Source: Bacillus dicomae (GTDB lineage: Bacteria; Bacillota; Bacilli; Bacillales; Bacillaceae_G). Taken from it: a stretch of DNA of 64,000 nt. Both the position numbers and the translations under genes were made by a program. Location of the stretch: positions 1,054,001 to 1,118,000 of the forward strand of contig NZ_VHIV01000002.1 in the NCBI RefSeq assembly GCF_006494425.1, given 5' to 3'. The first letter of the stretch is position 1. Each line of letters starts with the position of its first letter. Positions 36,178 through 46,186 of the stretch are shown one piece after another. The notes below the pieces were generated by a model. It searched no databases and had not been told where the DNA came from. It was given only the letters and a program-made list of their open reading frames with translations.

Positions 36178-36331
36178 AGAACATCACCTCTAAAATTAGT
36201 ATAACCTGAATAATGTACGTATGTATGTATTCACAAATGTAAGAGCAAGATTACAAAGGTGAAAATATGATTGTTTTTCTATTTTGTGATAGCATGAAAT
36301 TTGGAAATAAACATCAAGAGGAGGGCTATAA

Positions 36332-37090
36332 ATGAAGTTCATTTCATGGAATGTAAATGGTTTGCGAGCAGTTATCGCAAAAGGTGGATTTTTGGAATAT
36401 CTCGAGGAATCAAATGCTGATATATTTTGTTTACAAGAGATTAAATTACAAGATGGACAAATTGATTTAAATCCAGAGGGTTATTATACATATTGGAATT
36501 ATGCTGTGAAAAAAGGCTATTCAGGAACAGCTATTTTCACGAAAAAAGAACCGCTTTCTGTTACTTATGGCTTAGGCATGGAAGAGCATGACCAAGAAGG
36601 ACGCGTTATTACATTGGAATTCGATGGTTTTTATTTGATAACACTGTATACACCAAACTCTAAGCGAGGATTAGAACGTTTAGATTACAGAATGAAATGG
36701 GAAGATGATTTCCGGGCGTATATTAAAGGATTAGATGAGAAAAAACCAGTTATTTTTTGCGGAGACTTAAACGTTGCTCATAAAGAAATTGATTTGAAAA
36801 ATCCGAAAAGTAATCGTAAAAATCCTGGATTCTCTGATGAGGAACGAGAGAAGTTTACTCGTATTTTAGAAGAAGGATTTATTGATACGTATCGTCATCT
36901 ATATCCTGATCAAGAAGGAGCATACTCTTGGTGGTCGTATCGTATGGGAGCGAGAGCAAAAAATATTGGATGGCGTTTAGATTATTTTGTTGTCTCGGAA
37001 AGAATGAAAGACCAAGTCAAAGATGCCAAAATTAATAGTGAAGTAATGGGATCAGACCATTGCCCAGTTGAATTACAGATGAATTTCTAA
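36332..37090 (+). CDS. exoA: Exodeoxyribonuclease III / AP endonuclease
   Basis: A 252-residue ExoIII/APE1-type enzyme that cuts DNA 5' to abasic sites, acting after glycosylases such as the neighbouring AlkA. Catalytic motifs are NVNGLRA, LQEIKLQ (metal Glu), [12 protein letters not shown] and the terminal SDHCPVE. It has the ExoIII/ExoA family length. A GAGGAGGG site precedes the ATG. It diverges from the adaptive-response operon. Confidence 0.97.
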   Translation: MKFISWNVNGLRAVIAKGGFLEYLEESNADIFCLQEIKLQDGQIDLNPEGYYTYWNYAVKKGYSGTAIFTKKEPLSVTYGLGMEEHDQEGRVITLEFDGFYLITLYTPNSKRGLERLDYRMKWEDDFRAYIKGLDEKKPVIFCGDLNVAHKEIDLKNPKSNRKNPGFSDEEREKFTRILEEGFIDTYRHLYPDQEGAYSWWSYRMGARAKNIGWRLDYFVVSERMKDQVKDAKINSEVMGSDHCPVELQMNF

Positions 37091-37095
37091 AAGAA

Positions 37096-37132
37096 AAGAA
37101 GTATCTTCCTGGCGGGAGATATTTCTTTTTTT
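37096..37132 (+). terminator. Terminator after exoA
   Basis: Imperfect 14-bp hairpin (AAGAAGTATCTTCC and near complement) followed by TTTTTT. Confidence 0.75.
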
Positions 37133-37199
37133 GATTCAGTTTGTTAAAATTTTTCAAATCATTCTTGAAATTATTGTATATTAAATATATACTTAGTAA

Positions 37200-37230
37200 C
37201 GATAATCATTATCAATGATAATTGTTATCA
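37200..37230. promoter_or_regulatory. Two adjacent Fur boxes
   Basis: CGATAATCATTATCA (37200-37214) and TGATAATTGTTATCA (37216-37230) each match the 7-1-7 Fur consensus TGATAATnATTATCA with one mismatch, 1 nt apart. They lie upstream of the siderophore uptake operon and indicate iron repression by Fur. Confidence 0.88.
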
Positions 37231-37389
37231 AATGATGGAAGGGTAAAAGAACTATAGTTTAGGGGAAGTGAACGAGAATGAGTTCTGGATAAAATTATTA
37301 ATCTAATGAAATATATGCGTGGGACAAGTTTCATATAGTTAAATTTTATTGAGAATATAGTTTGAAAATTCGAGAGGAGATATATAAAG

Positions 37390-38355
37390 ATGAACAAGAA
37401 GTTATTTACATTAGGGATGGTTACAGTATTAAGTGTAGGATTAGCAGCGTGTAATAGTGCTGATAAAACTTCTGGGGAGCAAAAGCAACAGACAAAAGCT
37501 ACGGAAACGAAAAAAGACGAAAAAAGAAAAATCACATATTTAGGTAAAGAGTATACAGTGCCAGCAAAAGTAGATAAAATTGCGACAGCTAGTTTAGAGT
37601 CAATGGAAGATGCGGCAGTACTTGGAATTAAACCAGTTGGTGCCATTACTGTTGGTGGGAAATTACCAAAGTATCTTGAAAAAGATTTAGAAGGTGCGAA
37701 ATCTGTTGGTGAGAAGATGGAACCAAATTTTGAAACATTACTACAATTAAAGCCAGATATTATTACATCAAGTACGAAATTCCCAGCAGAAACAGCTGAA
37801 AAGTTTACGAAAGTAGCTCCTACATTCCCGGTATCACACGTTTCAACAAATTGGGAAGATAACTTAAAGCTAATGGGAGAATTAACTGGTAAAAAAGATA
37901 AAGCAGAAAAAATTATTAAGGATTACAATACGGATGCTGAAAAAGCAAAAGCAAAACTAGGAGATAAGTTAAAAGACAAAAAAGTACTTGTCATAAGACT
38001 AAGAGCAAACGACTTATTCCTATACCCAGAAGGAGTATACTTTAACCCTGTAATTTATAAAGATCTTGGACTAACTGCTCCAGAACAACTTAAAACGGTA
38101 AAAGCACAAGAAAAGATTTCTTTAGAAAAATTAGCTGAAGTTAATCCTGATTATATCTTCTTACAATACGAGGCAAGTGAAAATAATAAACCGAAAGTGT
38201 TAGAAGACATTGAAAAGAATCCAATTTGGCAAAGTATGAATGCTGCGAAAGAAAAGAAAGTGTTTGTAAACGTTGTAGATCCAATGGCACAAGGTGGTAC
38301 AGCTTGGAGTAAAACAGCATTCTTAAAAGAAGCAGTGAAAAATTTATCTAAATAA
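37390..38355 (+). CDS. feuA: Siderophore-binding lipoprotein (FeuA-like)
   Basis: A 321-residue substrate-binding protein anchored by a lipobox (LAAC, Cys21 of MNKKLFTLGMVTVLSVGLAAC), followed by a Thr/Lys linker and a bilobed periplasmic-binding fold typical of class III iron-siderophore receptors. The operon order FeuA, two permeases, ATPase and esterase matches the bacillibactin uptake locus of Bacillus, so a tris-catecholate ligand is likely. An AGAGGAG site precedes the ATG. Fur boxes lie about 160 nt upstream. Confidence 0.88.
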   Translation: MNKKLFTLGMVTVLSVGLAACNSADKTSGEQKQQTKATETKKDEKRKITYLGKEYTVPAKVDKIATASLESMEDAAVLGIKPVGAITVGGKLPKYLEKDLEGAKSVGEKMEPNFETLLQLKPDIITSSTKFPAETAEKFTKVAPTFPVSHVSTNWEDNLKLMGELTGKKDKAEKIIKDYNTDAEKAKAKLGDKLKDKKVLVIRLRANDLFLYPEGVYFNPVIYKDLGLTAPEQLKTVKAQEKISLEKLAEVNPDYIFLQYEASENNKPKVLEDIEKNPIWQSMNAAKEKKVFVNVVDPMAQGGTAWSKTAFLKEAVKNLSK

Positions 38356-38382
38356 TACAATAAGTAAGGTGCGTTGAATGAT

Positions 38383-39390
38383 ATGCAGAAAACGAATGCA
38401 GTACCAGTAACCATATTATGTATAGCACCCATACTCATCTTATTTACAGTTATACTTTCTATTTTGTATGGGGCGAAAAGTATTGATGTTGAAACGGTGT
38501 GGAACGCATTGTTTCATTTTGATTCAAGTGATGTAAATCATAATATTATTATTACTTCACGTTTACCAAGGGTAGTTGCAGCTCTTTTAGTCGGAGCATT
38601 TCTAGCCATATCAGGAGCACTTATGCAGGGGATGACAAGAAACTATCTTGCATCCCCTTCTATTATGGGTGTGACGGATGGGGCAGCCTTTGTTATTACA
38701 CTTTGTATGATTTTTCTTCCGGGAATGTCCTCAATTGGTATGATTTTATGTTCAATGATTGGTTCTGCACTCGGAGCCGGTATCGTGTTTGGTTTTGGTT
38801 CGCTTCTTCAAAATGGCTTATCACCAGTTCGGTTGGCAATTATTGGGACAGTGATTGGAACATTTTTAAGCAGCGTATCTGCTGCGATGGCTTCATATTT
38901 CCAAATTTCTCAAAATGTTAGTTTTTGGTTTAATGCAAAGTTAGATCAAGTGGACCCTAATGTAATTAAAATTACGATACCTTTTGGGATAATTGGGATA
39001 GCTTTAGCATTATTAATATCAAAATCTATTACAATTCTTTCTTTAGGAGAAGAGGTATCTATTAATCTAGGACAACGTACAAAACTAGTTAAAGCGATGG
39101 CTATTTTATCAGTTATTTTCTTAACAGGAACGGCAGTTGCTTTAGTTGGGAAAGTTGGTTTTGTAGGTTTAATTATTCCGCATATTACTCGTTTTATAAT
39201 TGGCGTAGATTATAAGTGGATTGTACCTTGTGCAGGCGTTATTGGTGGAGTGTTCTTAGCGTTATGTGATGTTTTAAGTAGATTTGTAAATTATCCATTT
39301 GAAACGCCAATTGGTGTCGTTACATCTTTAATTGGAATTCCTTTCTTCCTTTATTTAATCCGTACAAGAGGGGGAGAGAGACATGCCTAA
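38383..39390 (+). CDS. feuB: Siderophore ABC transporter permease (FeuB-like)
   Basis: A 335-residue FecCD-family permease with about nine or ten transmembrane helices. It contains the ATPase-coupling region GxxxxxSGALMQGMTRN and the family patches VGFVGLIIPHITR and PFETPIGVVTSLIGIPFF. I chose the ATG at 38383 (AAGGTG upstream); a TTG at 38374 is also possible. It overlaps the next permease gene by 8 nt. Confidence 0.9.
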   Translation: MQKTNAVPVTILCIAPILILFTVILSILYGAKSIDVETVWNALFHFDSSDVNHNIIITSRLPRVVAALLVGAFLAISGALMQGMTRNYLASPSIMGVTDGAAFVITLCMIFLPGMSSIGMILCSMIGSALGAGIVFGFGSLLQNGLSPVRLAIIGTVIGTFLSSVSAAMASYFQISQNVSFWFNAKLDQVDPNVIKITIPFGIIGIALALLISKSITILSLGEEVSINLGQRTKLVKAMAILSVIFLTGTAVALVGKVGFVGLIIPHITRFIIGVDYKWIVPCAGVIGGVFLALCDVLSRFVNYPFETPIGVVTSLIGIPFFLYLIRTRGGERHA

Positions 39391-40405
39391 AAGTTCAAGT
39401 CAACGTTTTGGAATGACAATGGGGATTATTATATTTTTAATTTTTGGTGCTATTTATATTAGTTTAACGAACGGCACGTTTGATATTACGATTACGGATG
39501 TATTTAAAACACTTTTTAGAATTGATCCAGTACCAGAACATGATCTAGTTATCTTTGATTTTCGTCTTCCACGCATTGTAATTGCTGGGTTAGTAGGATT
39601 AGGACTCGGCGTTGCTGGTGCTGTTATTCAAGGGATTACGAGAAATGGATTGGCAGACCCAGGTATTTTAGGAGTGAATGCGGGGGCAGGAACAGCGATC
39701 GTTATTTTTATGTTTTTCTTTCAAGGACAATTAAAGAGCACAGACTGGGTTTCTATTATGATGATGCCAATGTTTGGTTTAGTTGGCGGATTAGGTGCAG
39801 CTATTATCATTTATCTGTTTTCTTGGAAAAACGGTAAGCTAGACTCGCAACGTCTTTTATTAACAGGTATTGCAATTGGATCAGGATTTGGAGCATTTTC
39901 TATGTATTTATCACTCAAAATGAAGTCAACCGATTTTGAGATGGCTGCAGTTTGGGTGTCTGGAAGCATATATAGTGCAAACTGGAAGTATATTGTTGCA
40001 ATGTTACCATGGCTTATCATATTAATTCCTCTCATACAAAAGAAAGCTTATTTATTAGATTTATTTCAATTGGAAGAAACGAGTATTACAAGTTTAGGTG
40101 TTTCAGTAGAAAGAGAGAAATCAATTTTACTATTAAGTAGTATCGGACTTGTGAGCGCGTGTGTTGCAGTTTCAGGAAGTATTGGTTTCATTGGATTAAT
40201 GGCACCACATATAGCGAAAAGACTTGTCGGTATTCAGCATAAGCATATCATTCCTACGTGCGGCGTAATTGGAATGTTCCTTGTAATTGCTTCAGACTTT
40301 ATCGCAAAAACAGTTTTCACACCTGTAGAATTACCAGTTGGAATCGTTATTTCTATTGTCGGTGTACCTTATTTCTTATATTTACTTTATAAGGCGAAAG
40401 CGTAA
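39383..40405 (+). CDS. feuC: Siderophore ABC transporter permease (FeuC-like)
   Basis: A 340-residue FecCD-family permease, partner of the preceding one, with the same landmarks (GVAGAVIQGITRN, IGFIGLMAPHIAKRLVG, PVELPVGIVISIVGVPYFLYLL). An 8-nt overlap with feuB suggests coupled translation and a fixed stoichiometry. Confidence 0.9.
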   Translation: MPKSSSQRFGMTMGIIIFLIFGAIYISLTNGTFDITITDVFKTLFRIDPVPEHDLVIFDFRLPRIVIAGLVGLGLGVAGAVIQGITRNGLADPGILGVNAGAGTAIVIFMFFFQGQLKSTDWVSIMMMPMFGLVGGLGAAIIIYLFSWKNGKLDSQRLLLTGIAIGSGFGAFSMYLSLKMKSTDFEMAAVWVSGSIYSANWKYIVAMLPWLIILIPLIQKKAYLLDLFQLEETSITSLGVSVEREKSILLLSSIGLVSACVAVSGSIGFIGLMAPHIAKRLVGIQHKHIIPTCGVIGMFLVIASDFIAKTVFTPVELPVGIVISIVGVPYFLYLLYKAKA

Positions 40406-40419
40406 GAGGAGGAATAAAA

Positions 40420-41241
40420 GTGAGTATTTTAAGTACAAAAAATTTAGAAACGAGTTATGAAAAGCTTACAGTGTTTCGCGATTTAAATGTGGAAATACAA
40501 GAAGGAAAAGTAACGACAATTATAGGGCCAAACGGGTGCGGTAAATCGACATTGTTAAAAACAATGGGAAGAATCTTAAAGCAGAAGAGTGGTAAAGTAT
40601 ATTTGCAAGGACAGGATTTACATACAATTCCAACGAAAGAAATTGCGAAGCAGTTAGCTTTACTTCCGCAAACTCCAATTGCGCCAGGAGAGCTTAAAGT
40701 AGAAGAGTTAATTTCTTATGGACGCTATCCACATCGAAATAACGTAAATAAGTTAACTTCAAAAGATAAAGAAATGATTGATTGGGCATTAGAAATAACG
40801 AAAACTTCTGAATTTCGAACGAGACAAATTGCAAATTTATCAGGTGGTCAACGACAAAAGGTATGGCTAGCGATGGCTTTAGCACAAGAGACAGAAGTGT
40901 TGCTATTAGATGAGCCAACTACATACCTTGATATGTCTCATCAATTAGATGTATTACAAATTGTGGAGAAATTAAATAAAGAACATAATTGTACGGTCGT
41001 TATGGTACTGCATGATATTAACCATGCAGCAAGGTTTTCAGATGAAATTATTGCAATGAAGGAAGGGGAAATCGTTACAACTGGTAGTCCAGAAGAAATT
41101 ATTACAAACGAAATACTAAAAGAAGTATTTCATATTGATGCGCGTGTCATGATTGATCCGTATAATGGGGCTCCTGTTTGCTTCGGTTATGATAGTGTTG
41201 CACCTCAAGAAGAAAAAGTAGAAATATATGTTACAAGCTAA
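40420..41241 (+). CDS. Siderophore ABC transporter ATP-binding protein
   Basis: A 273-residue FecE-type ATPase: Walker A GPNGCGKST, Q-loop around LLPQTP, signature LSGGQRQK, Walker B VLLLDEPTTYLD and the H-switch VLHDINHA. It starts with GTG behind GAGGAGG. B. subtilis feuABC lacks a dedicated ATPase in its operon and relies on YusV; here one is encoded in place, so this locus is a complete transporter. Confidence 0.93.
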   Translation: MSILSTKNLETSYEKLTVFRDLNVEIQEGKVTTIIGPNGCGKSTLLKTMGRILKQKSGKVYLQGQDLHTIPTKEIAKQLALLPQTPIAPGELKVEELISYGRYPHRNNVNKLTSKDKEMIDWALEITKTSEFRTRQIANLSGGQRQKVWLAMALAQETEVLLLDEPTTYLDMSHQLDVLQIVEKLNKEHNCTVVMVLHDINHAARFSDEIIAMKEGEIVTTGSPEEIITNEILKEVFHIDARVMIDPYNGAPVCFGYDSVAPQEEKVEIYVTS

Positions 41242-41255
41242 AAGGGGGGAATAGG

Positions 41256-42083
41256 ATGAATAGTACAATTGAAAAACAACAGATTATTACATCTAATACC
41301 GCACAATGGAAAATGTATTCTAAATTAGAAGGTAAGGAATATCAAATTCATATTTCAAAGCCGAGGCAACCAGCACCAGAGGCAGGATATCCTGTTATAT
41401 ATGTACTAGATGGCAATGCTTTTTTTCAAACATTCCATGAAGCGGTTAAAATACAATCAGTTAGAGCAGAAAAAACAGGTGTTTTACCAGCCGTTATAGT
41501 AGGTATTGGTTATCCAATTGAAGGGGCGTTTTCAGGTGAAGAAAGATGCTATGATTTTACGCCTAGCGTAATTTCAAAAGATGCCCCTTTAAAACCAGAT
41601 GGAAAACCGTGGCCTACAACAGGGGGAGCACACAACTTCTTTACTTTTATAGAAGAAGAACTGAAACCTCAAATTGAAAAACATTATGAAATTAATAAAG
41701 GAAAACAAACGTTATTTGGGCATTCGCTAGGTGGTTTATTTACGTTACATATACTATTTACAAACGTAAATGCCTTTCAAAATTATTTTATTAGTAGTCC
41801 ATCTATTTGGTGGAATAACCAATCTGTACTTGAAAAAGAAGAGAATCTTATAAATGAATTAAACAATGCAAAGGTTAAAACAGGAGTATTTCTTACAGTT
41901 GGTTCATTAGAGCGAGAGCATATGGTTGTAGGTGCAAATGAATTGTCAGAGCGTCTTCTCCAAGTAAAACACGATCAGTTTAGGTTTACGTTTTATGAGG
42001 CTGAAGGGGAGAATCATGCGTCAGTTGTACCGACTTCTTTAAGTAAAGGGTTAAGATTTGTTAGTCATGTATCCAGCGACTAA
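41256..42083 (+). CDS. Siderophore esterase, BesA/IroE-like
   Basis: A 275-residue alpha/beta hydrolase of the esterase D/enterochelin esterase family: nucleophile elbow GHSLGG (Ser near 155), late His in GENHASVVP. Its position as last gene of a catecholate uptake operon matches BesA, which hydrolyses the trilactone of ferri-bacillibactin in the cytosol to release iron. A GGGGGG site precedes the ATG. Confidence 0.85.
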   Translation: MNSTIEKQQIITSNTAQWKMYSKLEGKEYQIHISKPRQPAPEAGYPVIYVLDGNAFFQTFHEAVKIQSVRAEKTGVLPAVIVGIGYPIEGAFSGEERCYDFTPSVISKDAPLKPDGKPWPTTGGAHNFFTFIEEELKPQIEKHYEINKGKQTLFGHSLGGLFTLHILFTNVNAFQNYFISSPSIWWNNQSVLEKEENLINELNNAKVKTGVFLTVGSLEREHMVVGANELSERLLQVKHDQFRFTFYEAEGENHASVVPTSLSKGLRFVSHVSSD

Positions 42084-42149
42084 AAGGCTAGTGATTTGAG
42101 TGAATCCACATTTTTAGGTTAGTTTATAAAATGATCGTCTAATAAAATG

Positions 42150-42192
42150 CAAACAAAAGGCTATGGGGAAATTCTCCATAGCCTTTTGTTTG
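42150..42192 (+). terminator. Terminator of the siderophore operon
   Basis: Seventeen-bp perfect inverted repeat flanked by A and T tracts, 67 nt after the esterase stop. Confidence 0.85.
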
Positions 42193-42401
42193 CGTAAGTA
42201 GAATTGTCCTTTTTGAAAGTTTTGTTTCAATTTTTCGTCTAAAGAGACAAAAAGTTGTCACAATTCGGTCACAATTAGCATAAACATAAAATAGACGAAA
42301 TGAACTTATTTCCAAAAAGGCTTGTTTCATTCCAATCATGATTTGTAGAGCTGAAAAAGCATGGATGAAAAGTTCACTATATTCTCAAGGAGGTAGATCG
42401 T

Positions 42402-42629
42402 ATGAAAACTATTCTTGCTATCGCTGGACTTATTTGGGTTTTATCACATGGCATTCCAATTTATGAAGGAGAACAAATTCGCAGTGCTCTAAATAAAAAT
42501 TTTAATGAATATCATATCATTGATCGGCAAGATAATGTTGTGACAGTTCGAGTGAATGATTGTTTTCATACGGTAACCGTTGAAGGAACTTCAGTAGTGA
42601 ATGATACAAAAGTATGTGATCAGCAATAA
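42402..42629 (+). CDS. Small exported or membrane-anchored protein
   Basis: A 75-residue protein with an N-terminal hydrophobic helix (MKTILAIAGLIWVLSHGIPI) and a soluble part carrying two cysteines (NDCFHTV and KVCDQQ) that could pair outside the cell. A strong AAGGAGG site precedes the ATG and a hairpin follows, so it is a self-standing small gene. Family not recognised. Confidence 0.65.
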   Translation: MKTILAIAGLIWVLSHGIPIYEGEQIRSALNKNFNEYHIIDRQDNVVTVRVNDCFHTVTVEGTSVVNDTKVCDQQ

Positions 42630-42646
42630 TTATATATAGGAAGAAA

Positions 42647-42683
42647 AAAGTCTCAATTTACACGTGTGAAGATTGAGACTTTT
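42647..42683 (+). terminator. Terminator after the 75-residue gene
   Basis: Twelve-bp perfect repeat AAAAGTCTCAAT / ATTGAGACTTTT with a 13-nt loop. Confidence 0.75.
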
Positions 42684-42696
42684 ATATTTTGGGATG

Positions 42697-42740
42697 AATA
42701 ATAAGCGGGGATGGATAATCCTCGCTTATTATTGTTTTTT
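42697..42740 (+). terminator. Second hairpin, backup terminator
   Basis: Sixteen-bp arms with one mismatch (AATAATAAGCGGGGAT) followed by GTTTTTTG, 14 nt after the first hairpin. Nothing coding lies between the two. Confidence 0.65.
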
Positions 42741-42816
42741 GAAAAAAGGAAAGGGTATAATGAAAAATGAGACTGAGAAGCTAACAATGTGTTAAGAATA
42801 ATCATAAAGTGGAAAT

Positions 42817-42833
42817 ATACTCATATGGGGTAT
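42817..42833. promoter_or_regulatory. CsoR-type operator upstream of csoR
   Basis: ATACTCATATGGGGTAT resembles the CsoR box (ATACC..GGGGTAT type). It is followed by an extended -10 (TGCTATAAT, 42851-42859), giving likely autoregulation. Confidence 0.6.
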
Positions 42834-42920
42834 CATGCATAGATATTTAATGCTATAATTGGTATACTCATAAAATCAATTGTTTTATTGGATGAAGAGA
42901 ACTTTTAAGAAGGTGATAAT

Positions 42921-43223
42921 ATGGATCATAAAGAGCATGAATCAGTAACACATAGATCAGAAAAAGAAAAAGAGCAAATTATAAATAGATTGAAGAGAAT
43001 CGAAGGACAAGTTCGTGGTATTCAAAATATGATTGAAAATGATCGTTATTGCGTGGATATTTTAGTGCAAATTTCAGCGATTAATGCAGCAATGAAAAAA
43101 GTAGGGATGGGTGTTCTCAAAAACCATACGAGTCATTGTGTTTCGGGTGCTATTAAAAACGGTAATGGTGACGAAGCAATTGAAGAATTAATGACAGTAT
43201 TTGAACGTTTTTCAAAAGCGTAA
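42921..43223 (+). CDS. csoR: Copper-sensing repressor CsoR
   Basis: A 100-residue four-helix repressor of the CsoR/RcnR family. The Cu(I) ligand set Cys44, His69, Cys73 is present (RYCVDIL, NHTSHC). It represses copZ-copA until Cu(I) binds. An AAGGTG site precedes the ATG. It sits immediately upstream of copZ-copA, each with its own operator. Confidence 0.93.
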   Translation: MDHKEHESVTHRSEKEKEQIINRLKRIEGQVRGIQNMIENDRYCVDILVQISAINAAMKKVGMGVLKNHTSHCVSGAIKNGNGDEAIEELMTVFERFSKA

Positions 43224-43224
43224 G

Positions 43225-43256
43225 AACAAGCTAGTATGTAACTGGCTTGTTTTTTT
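43225..43256 (+). terminator. Terminator after csoR
   Basis: Eleven-bp repeat (AACAAGCTAGT, one mismatch) followed by seven T. Confidence 0.75.
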
Positions 43257-43351
43257 ATTTACCTCTATATAGGATTTCGAGGTATTGGTGTGAAAAAGTG
43301 TGTATAAAATAAACTTTTAGAAAATAATTGAAAAATCATGATATAAAACCA

Positions 43352-43380
43352 TTGATTACCTTAGGGGGGTATGGTAAGAT
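43352..43380 (+). promoter_or_regulatory. copZ promoter with embedded CsoR operator
   Basis: TTGATT, 17-nt spacer, TAAGAT. The whole spacer is occupied by the G-rich operator TTACCTTAGGGGGGTAT (43356-43372), so CsoR binding would block RNA polymerase directly. Confidence 0.8.
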
Positions 43381-43426
43381 GTAATTGTAATTAACAAACA
43401 ATGAAGAAACAAGAGGAGGATTTTAA

Positions 43427-43633
43427 ATGGAACAGTTAACATTACAAGTTGAAGGTATGTCTTGTGGACATTGTGTAAATGCTATCGAAAGCAGTGTGAA
43501 AGAGCTAAATGGTGTTGAACAAGTAAAAGTTCAATTAGCAGAAGGAACTGTTGAAGTTACTATCGACTCGTCTGCTGTAACACTAAAAGATATCGTTGCT
43601 GTAATTGAAGATCAAGGATACGATGTTCAATAA
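43427..43633 (+). CDS. copZ: Copper chaperone CopZ
   Basis: A 68-residue Atx1-type metallochaperone with the Cu(I) site GMSCGHC near residue 10. It delivers copper to the N-terminal domains of CopA and to CsoR. AAGAGGAGG precedes the ATG. Confidence 0.95.
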   Translation: MEQLTLQVEGMSCGHCVNAIESSVKELNGVEQVKVQLAEGTVEVTIDSSAVTLKDIVAVIEDQGYDVQ

Positions 43634-43649
43634 TTATTTTTAAATATGG

Positions 43650-43686
43650 AAATAAATCGTACTTTATAGGAAGTACGATTTATTTT
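43650..43686 (+). terminator. Hairpin between copZ and copA
   Basis: Fifteen-bp perfect repeat with loop TATAGG and a short T-rich end, inside the 95-nt gap. It may reduce copA expression relative to copZ or end the copZ transcript. Confidence 0.7.
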
Positions 43687-43696
43687 GCTAATAATT

Positions 43697-43713
43697 ATAC
43701 CTCATAAGGGTAT
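43697..43713. promoter_or_regulatory. CsoR-type operator directly upstream of copA
   Basis: ATACCTCATAAGGGTAT, with ATACC and GGGTAT arms, 16 nt before the copA start. It is unusual as a second operator behind the copZ hairpin. Confidence 0.65.
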
Positions 43714-43728
43714 ATAGAGGTGAGAGAC

Positions 43729-46146
43729 ATGAATGAACAAAAAGAGGCCAATCTTCAAATATCAGGAATGACATGTGCGGCATGTGCAAATAGAATTGAA
43801 AAAGGTCTAAAAAAAGTAGAAGGTGTTCATGATGCAAATGTAAATTTTGCACTTGAAAAAACAAAAATAATGTATGATCCCCAAAAAACAAATCCGCAAC
43901 AATTTAAGGAAAAAGTTGAATCGTTAGGATATGGAATTGTAAGTGATAAAGCTGAATTTACTGTTTCAGGAATGACATGCGCAGCATGTGCCAATAGAGT
44001 AGAAAAGCGTTTGAATAAGTTAGAAGGTGTGAACGAGGCGACAGTAAATTTCGCTTTGGAATCGGCTACAGTAGATTTTAATCCTGATGAAATTAATATA
44101 AATGAAATGAAGAATGCAATTACAAAATTAGGATATAAATTGGAAGTGAAATCAGATGAGCAAGACGGAGCAATTGATCATCGCTTACAAGAAATTGAGC
44201 GACAAAAGAAGAAGTTTATCATTTCGTTTATTTTATCATTCCCGTTACTATGGGCAATGGTAAGTCATTTTTCATTTACATCGTTTATTTATTTACCTAA
44301 TATGCTTATGAATCCTTGGGTGCAGCTAGCTCTTGCAACTCCAGTTCAATTTATCATTGGTGGACAGTTTTATGTTGGGGCTTATAAAGCGTTACGTAAT
44401 AAAAGTGCAAACATGGATGTTCTTGTGGCACTTGGAACATCGGCCGCCTATTTCTATAGTGTATATTTAAGCATTCAATCTATCGGTTCTTCGGAACATA
44501 TGACAGATTTATATTTTGAAACGAGTGCGGTACTTATTACATTAATTATTTTAGGTAAATTATTTGAGGCAAAAGCAAAGGGACGTTCATCAGAAGCAAT
44601 TAAAAAGTTGATGGGTTTACAAGCAAAGACAGCTACAGTTGTGCGAGATGGAACGGAAATGAAAATTTTAATCGAAGAAGTAGTAGCTGGCGATATCGTT
44701 TATGTAAAACCTGGTGAAAAAATTCCGGTAGATGGTGAGATTGTAGAAGGAAAATCAGCAATTGATGAATCAATGTTAACGGGTGAAAGTATTCCGGTCG
44801 ATAAAACAATAGGTGATGCAGTAATCGGTTCTACAATGAATAAAAATGGATTTTTAAAAGTGAAAGCAACTAAGGTAGGAAGAGATACTGCATTAGCCCA
44901 AATTATTAAAGTAGTAGAAGAGGCTCAAGGTTCAAAAGCTCCTATTCAAAGGGTAGCAGATCAAATTTCAGGTATTTTCGTACCGGTTGTAGTTGTGATT
45001 GCTATTATTACATTTGCAGTGTGGATGATATTTGTTACACCAGGTGATTTTGGCGGAGCACTTGAGAAAATGATAGCAGTACTTGTTATCGCTTGTCCAT
45101 GTGCATTAGGTCTTGCAACGCCTACATCTATTATGGCTGGATCAGGAAGATCAGCTGAGTATGGTATTTTATTTAAAGGCGGAGAACATTTAGAAGCAAC
45201 GCATCGATTAGATACAGTTATTCTAGATAAAACAGGTACTGTGACAAACGGGAAGCCTGTGTTAACAGATGTAATTGTAGCAGATGGGTTCCACGAAGAA
45301 GAAATACTACGTTTAGTAGGTGCGGCAGAAAAAAATTCTGAACACCCACTTGCAGAAGCGATTGTAGAAGGCATTAAAGAAAAGAAAATTGATATTCCAA
45401 GTTCAGAAACGTTTGAAGCGATTCCTGGATTCGGTATCGAATCAGTTGTAGAAGGGAAACAATTATTAATTGGTACACGCCGATTAATGAAGAAATTCAA
45501 TATTGATATTGAAGAAGTTTCTAAATCAATGGAAGAGTTAGAACGAGAAGGCAAAACAGCAATGCTTATTGCGATCAATAAAGAATATGCTGGTATAGTT
45601 GCCGTTGCAGATACTGTAAAAGATACTTCAAAAGCGGCTATCGCAAGACTTAAGAAAATGGGTCTAGACGTTGTGATGATTACAGGAGATAACACACAAA
45701 CTGCTCAGGCAATTGCGGGGCAAGTTGGTATTGATTACGTAATTGCAGAAGTATTACCAGAAGGAAAAGCAGAAGAAGTGAAAAAACTTCAAGCGCAAGG
45801 TAAGAAAGTAGCAATGGTTGGAGATGGAATTAATGATGCTCCTGCTCTTGCTACGGCAGATATCGGTATGGCCATTGGAACAGGAACGGATGTAGCGATG
45901 GAAGCGGCGGATATTACATTAATTCGTGGTGATTTAAATAGTATTGCTGATGCAATCTTTATGAGTAAGATGACAATAAGAAATATTAAGCAAAATTTAT
46001 TCTGGGCACTAGCTTATAACGGCTTAGGAATCCCGATTGCAGCACTCGGTTTCTTAGCACCTTGGGTTGCAGGAGGGGCTATGGCATTTAGTTCTGTATC
46101 GGTCGTATTAAATGCATTACGATTGCAAAGAGTGAAGTTAAAATAA
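43729..46146 (+). CDS. copA: Copper-exporting P1B-type ATPase CopA
   Basis: An 805-residue Cu(I) efflux pump. It has two N-terminal heavy-metal-associated domains (GMTCAAC near residues 14 and 82), eight membrane helices with the ion-site CPC ([13 protein letters not shown]), a phosphorylation motif DKTGT, the HP motif (SEHPLAEAI) and [10 protein letters not shown]. The ATG at 43729 follows GAGGTGAGAG; a GTG at 43720 overlaps that site. Confidence 0.97.
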   Translation: MNEQKEANLQISGMTCAACANRIEKGLKKVEGVHDANVNFALEKTKIMYDPQKTNPQQFKEKVESLGYGIVSDKAEFTVSGMTCAACANRVEKRLNKLEGVNEATVNFALESATVDFNPDEININEMKNAITKLGYKLEVKSDEQDGAIDHRLQEIERQKKKFIISFILSFPLLWAMVSHFSFTSFIYLPNMLMNPWVQLALATPVQFIIGGQFYVGAYKALRNKSANMDVLVALGTSAAYFYSVYLSIQSIGSSEHMTDLYFETSAVLITLIILGKLFEAKAKGRSSEAIKKLMGLQAKTATVVRDGTEMKILIEEVVAGDIVYVKPGEKIPVDGEIVEGKSAIDESMLTGESIPVDKTIGDAVIGSTMNKNGFLKVKATKVGRDTALAQIIKVVEEAQGSKAPIQRVADQISGIFVPVVVVIAIITFAVWMIFVTPGDFGGALEKMIAVLVIACPCALGLATPTSIMAGSGRSAEYGILFKGGEHLEATHRLDTVILDKTGTVTNGKPVLTDVIVADGFHEEEILRLVGAAEKNSEHPLAEAIVEGIKEKKIDIPSSETFEAIPGFGIESVVEGKQLLIGTRRLMKKFNIDIEEVSKSMEELEREGKTAMLIAINKEYAGIVAVADTVKDTSKAAIARLKKMGLDVVMITGDNTQTAQAIAGQVGIDYVIAEVLPEGKAEEVKKLQAQGKKVAMVGDGINDAPALATADIGMAIGTGTDVAMEAADITLIRGDLNSIADAIFMSKMTIRNIKQNLFWALAYNGLGIPIAALGFLAPWVAGGAMAFSSVSVVLNALRLQRVKLK

Positions 46147-46186
46147 TAAAACTTTAAATCTATAGAGTAATTGCATAGGCTTTTAT

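Noticed and set aside
44961-45695. Minus-strand ORF of 244 residues within copA
   Set aside because: Opposite-strand shadow of a highly conserved P-type ATPase; no ribosome site and Ser/Ile-rich antisense composition.
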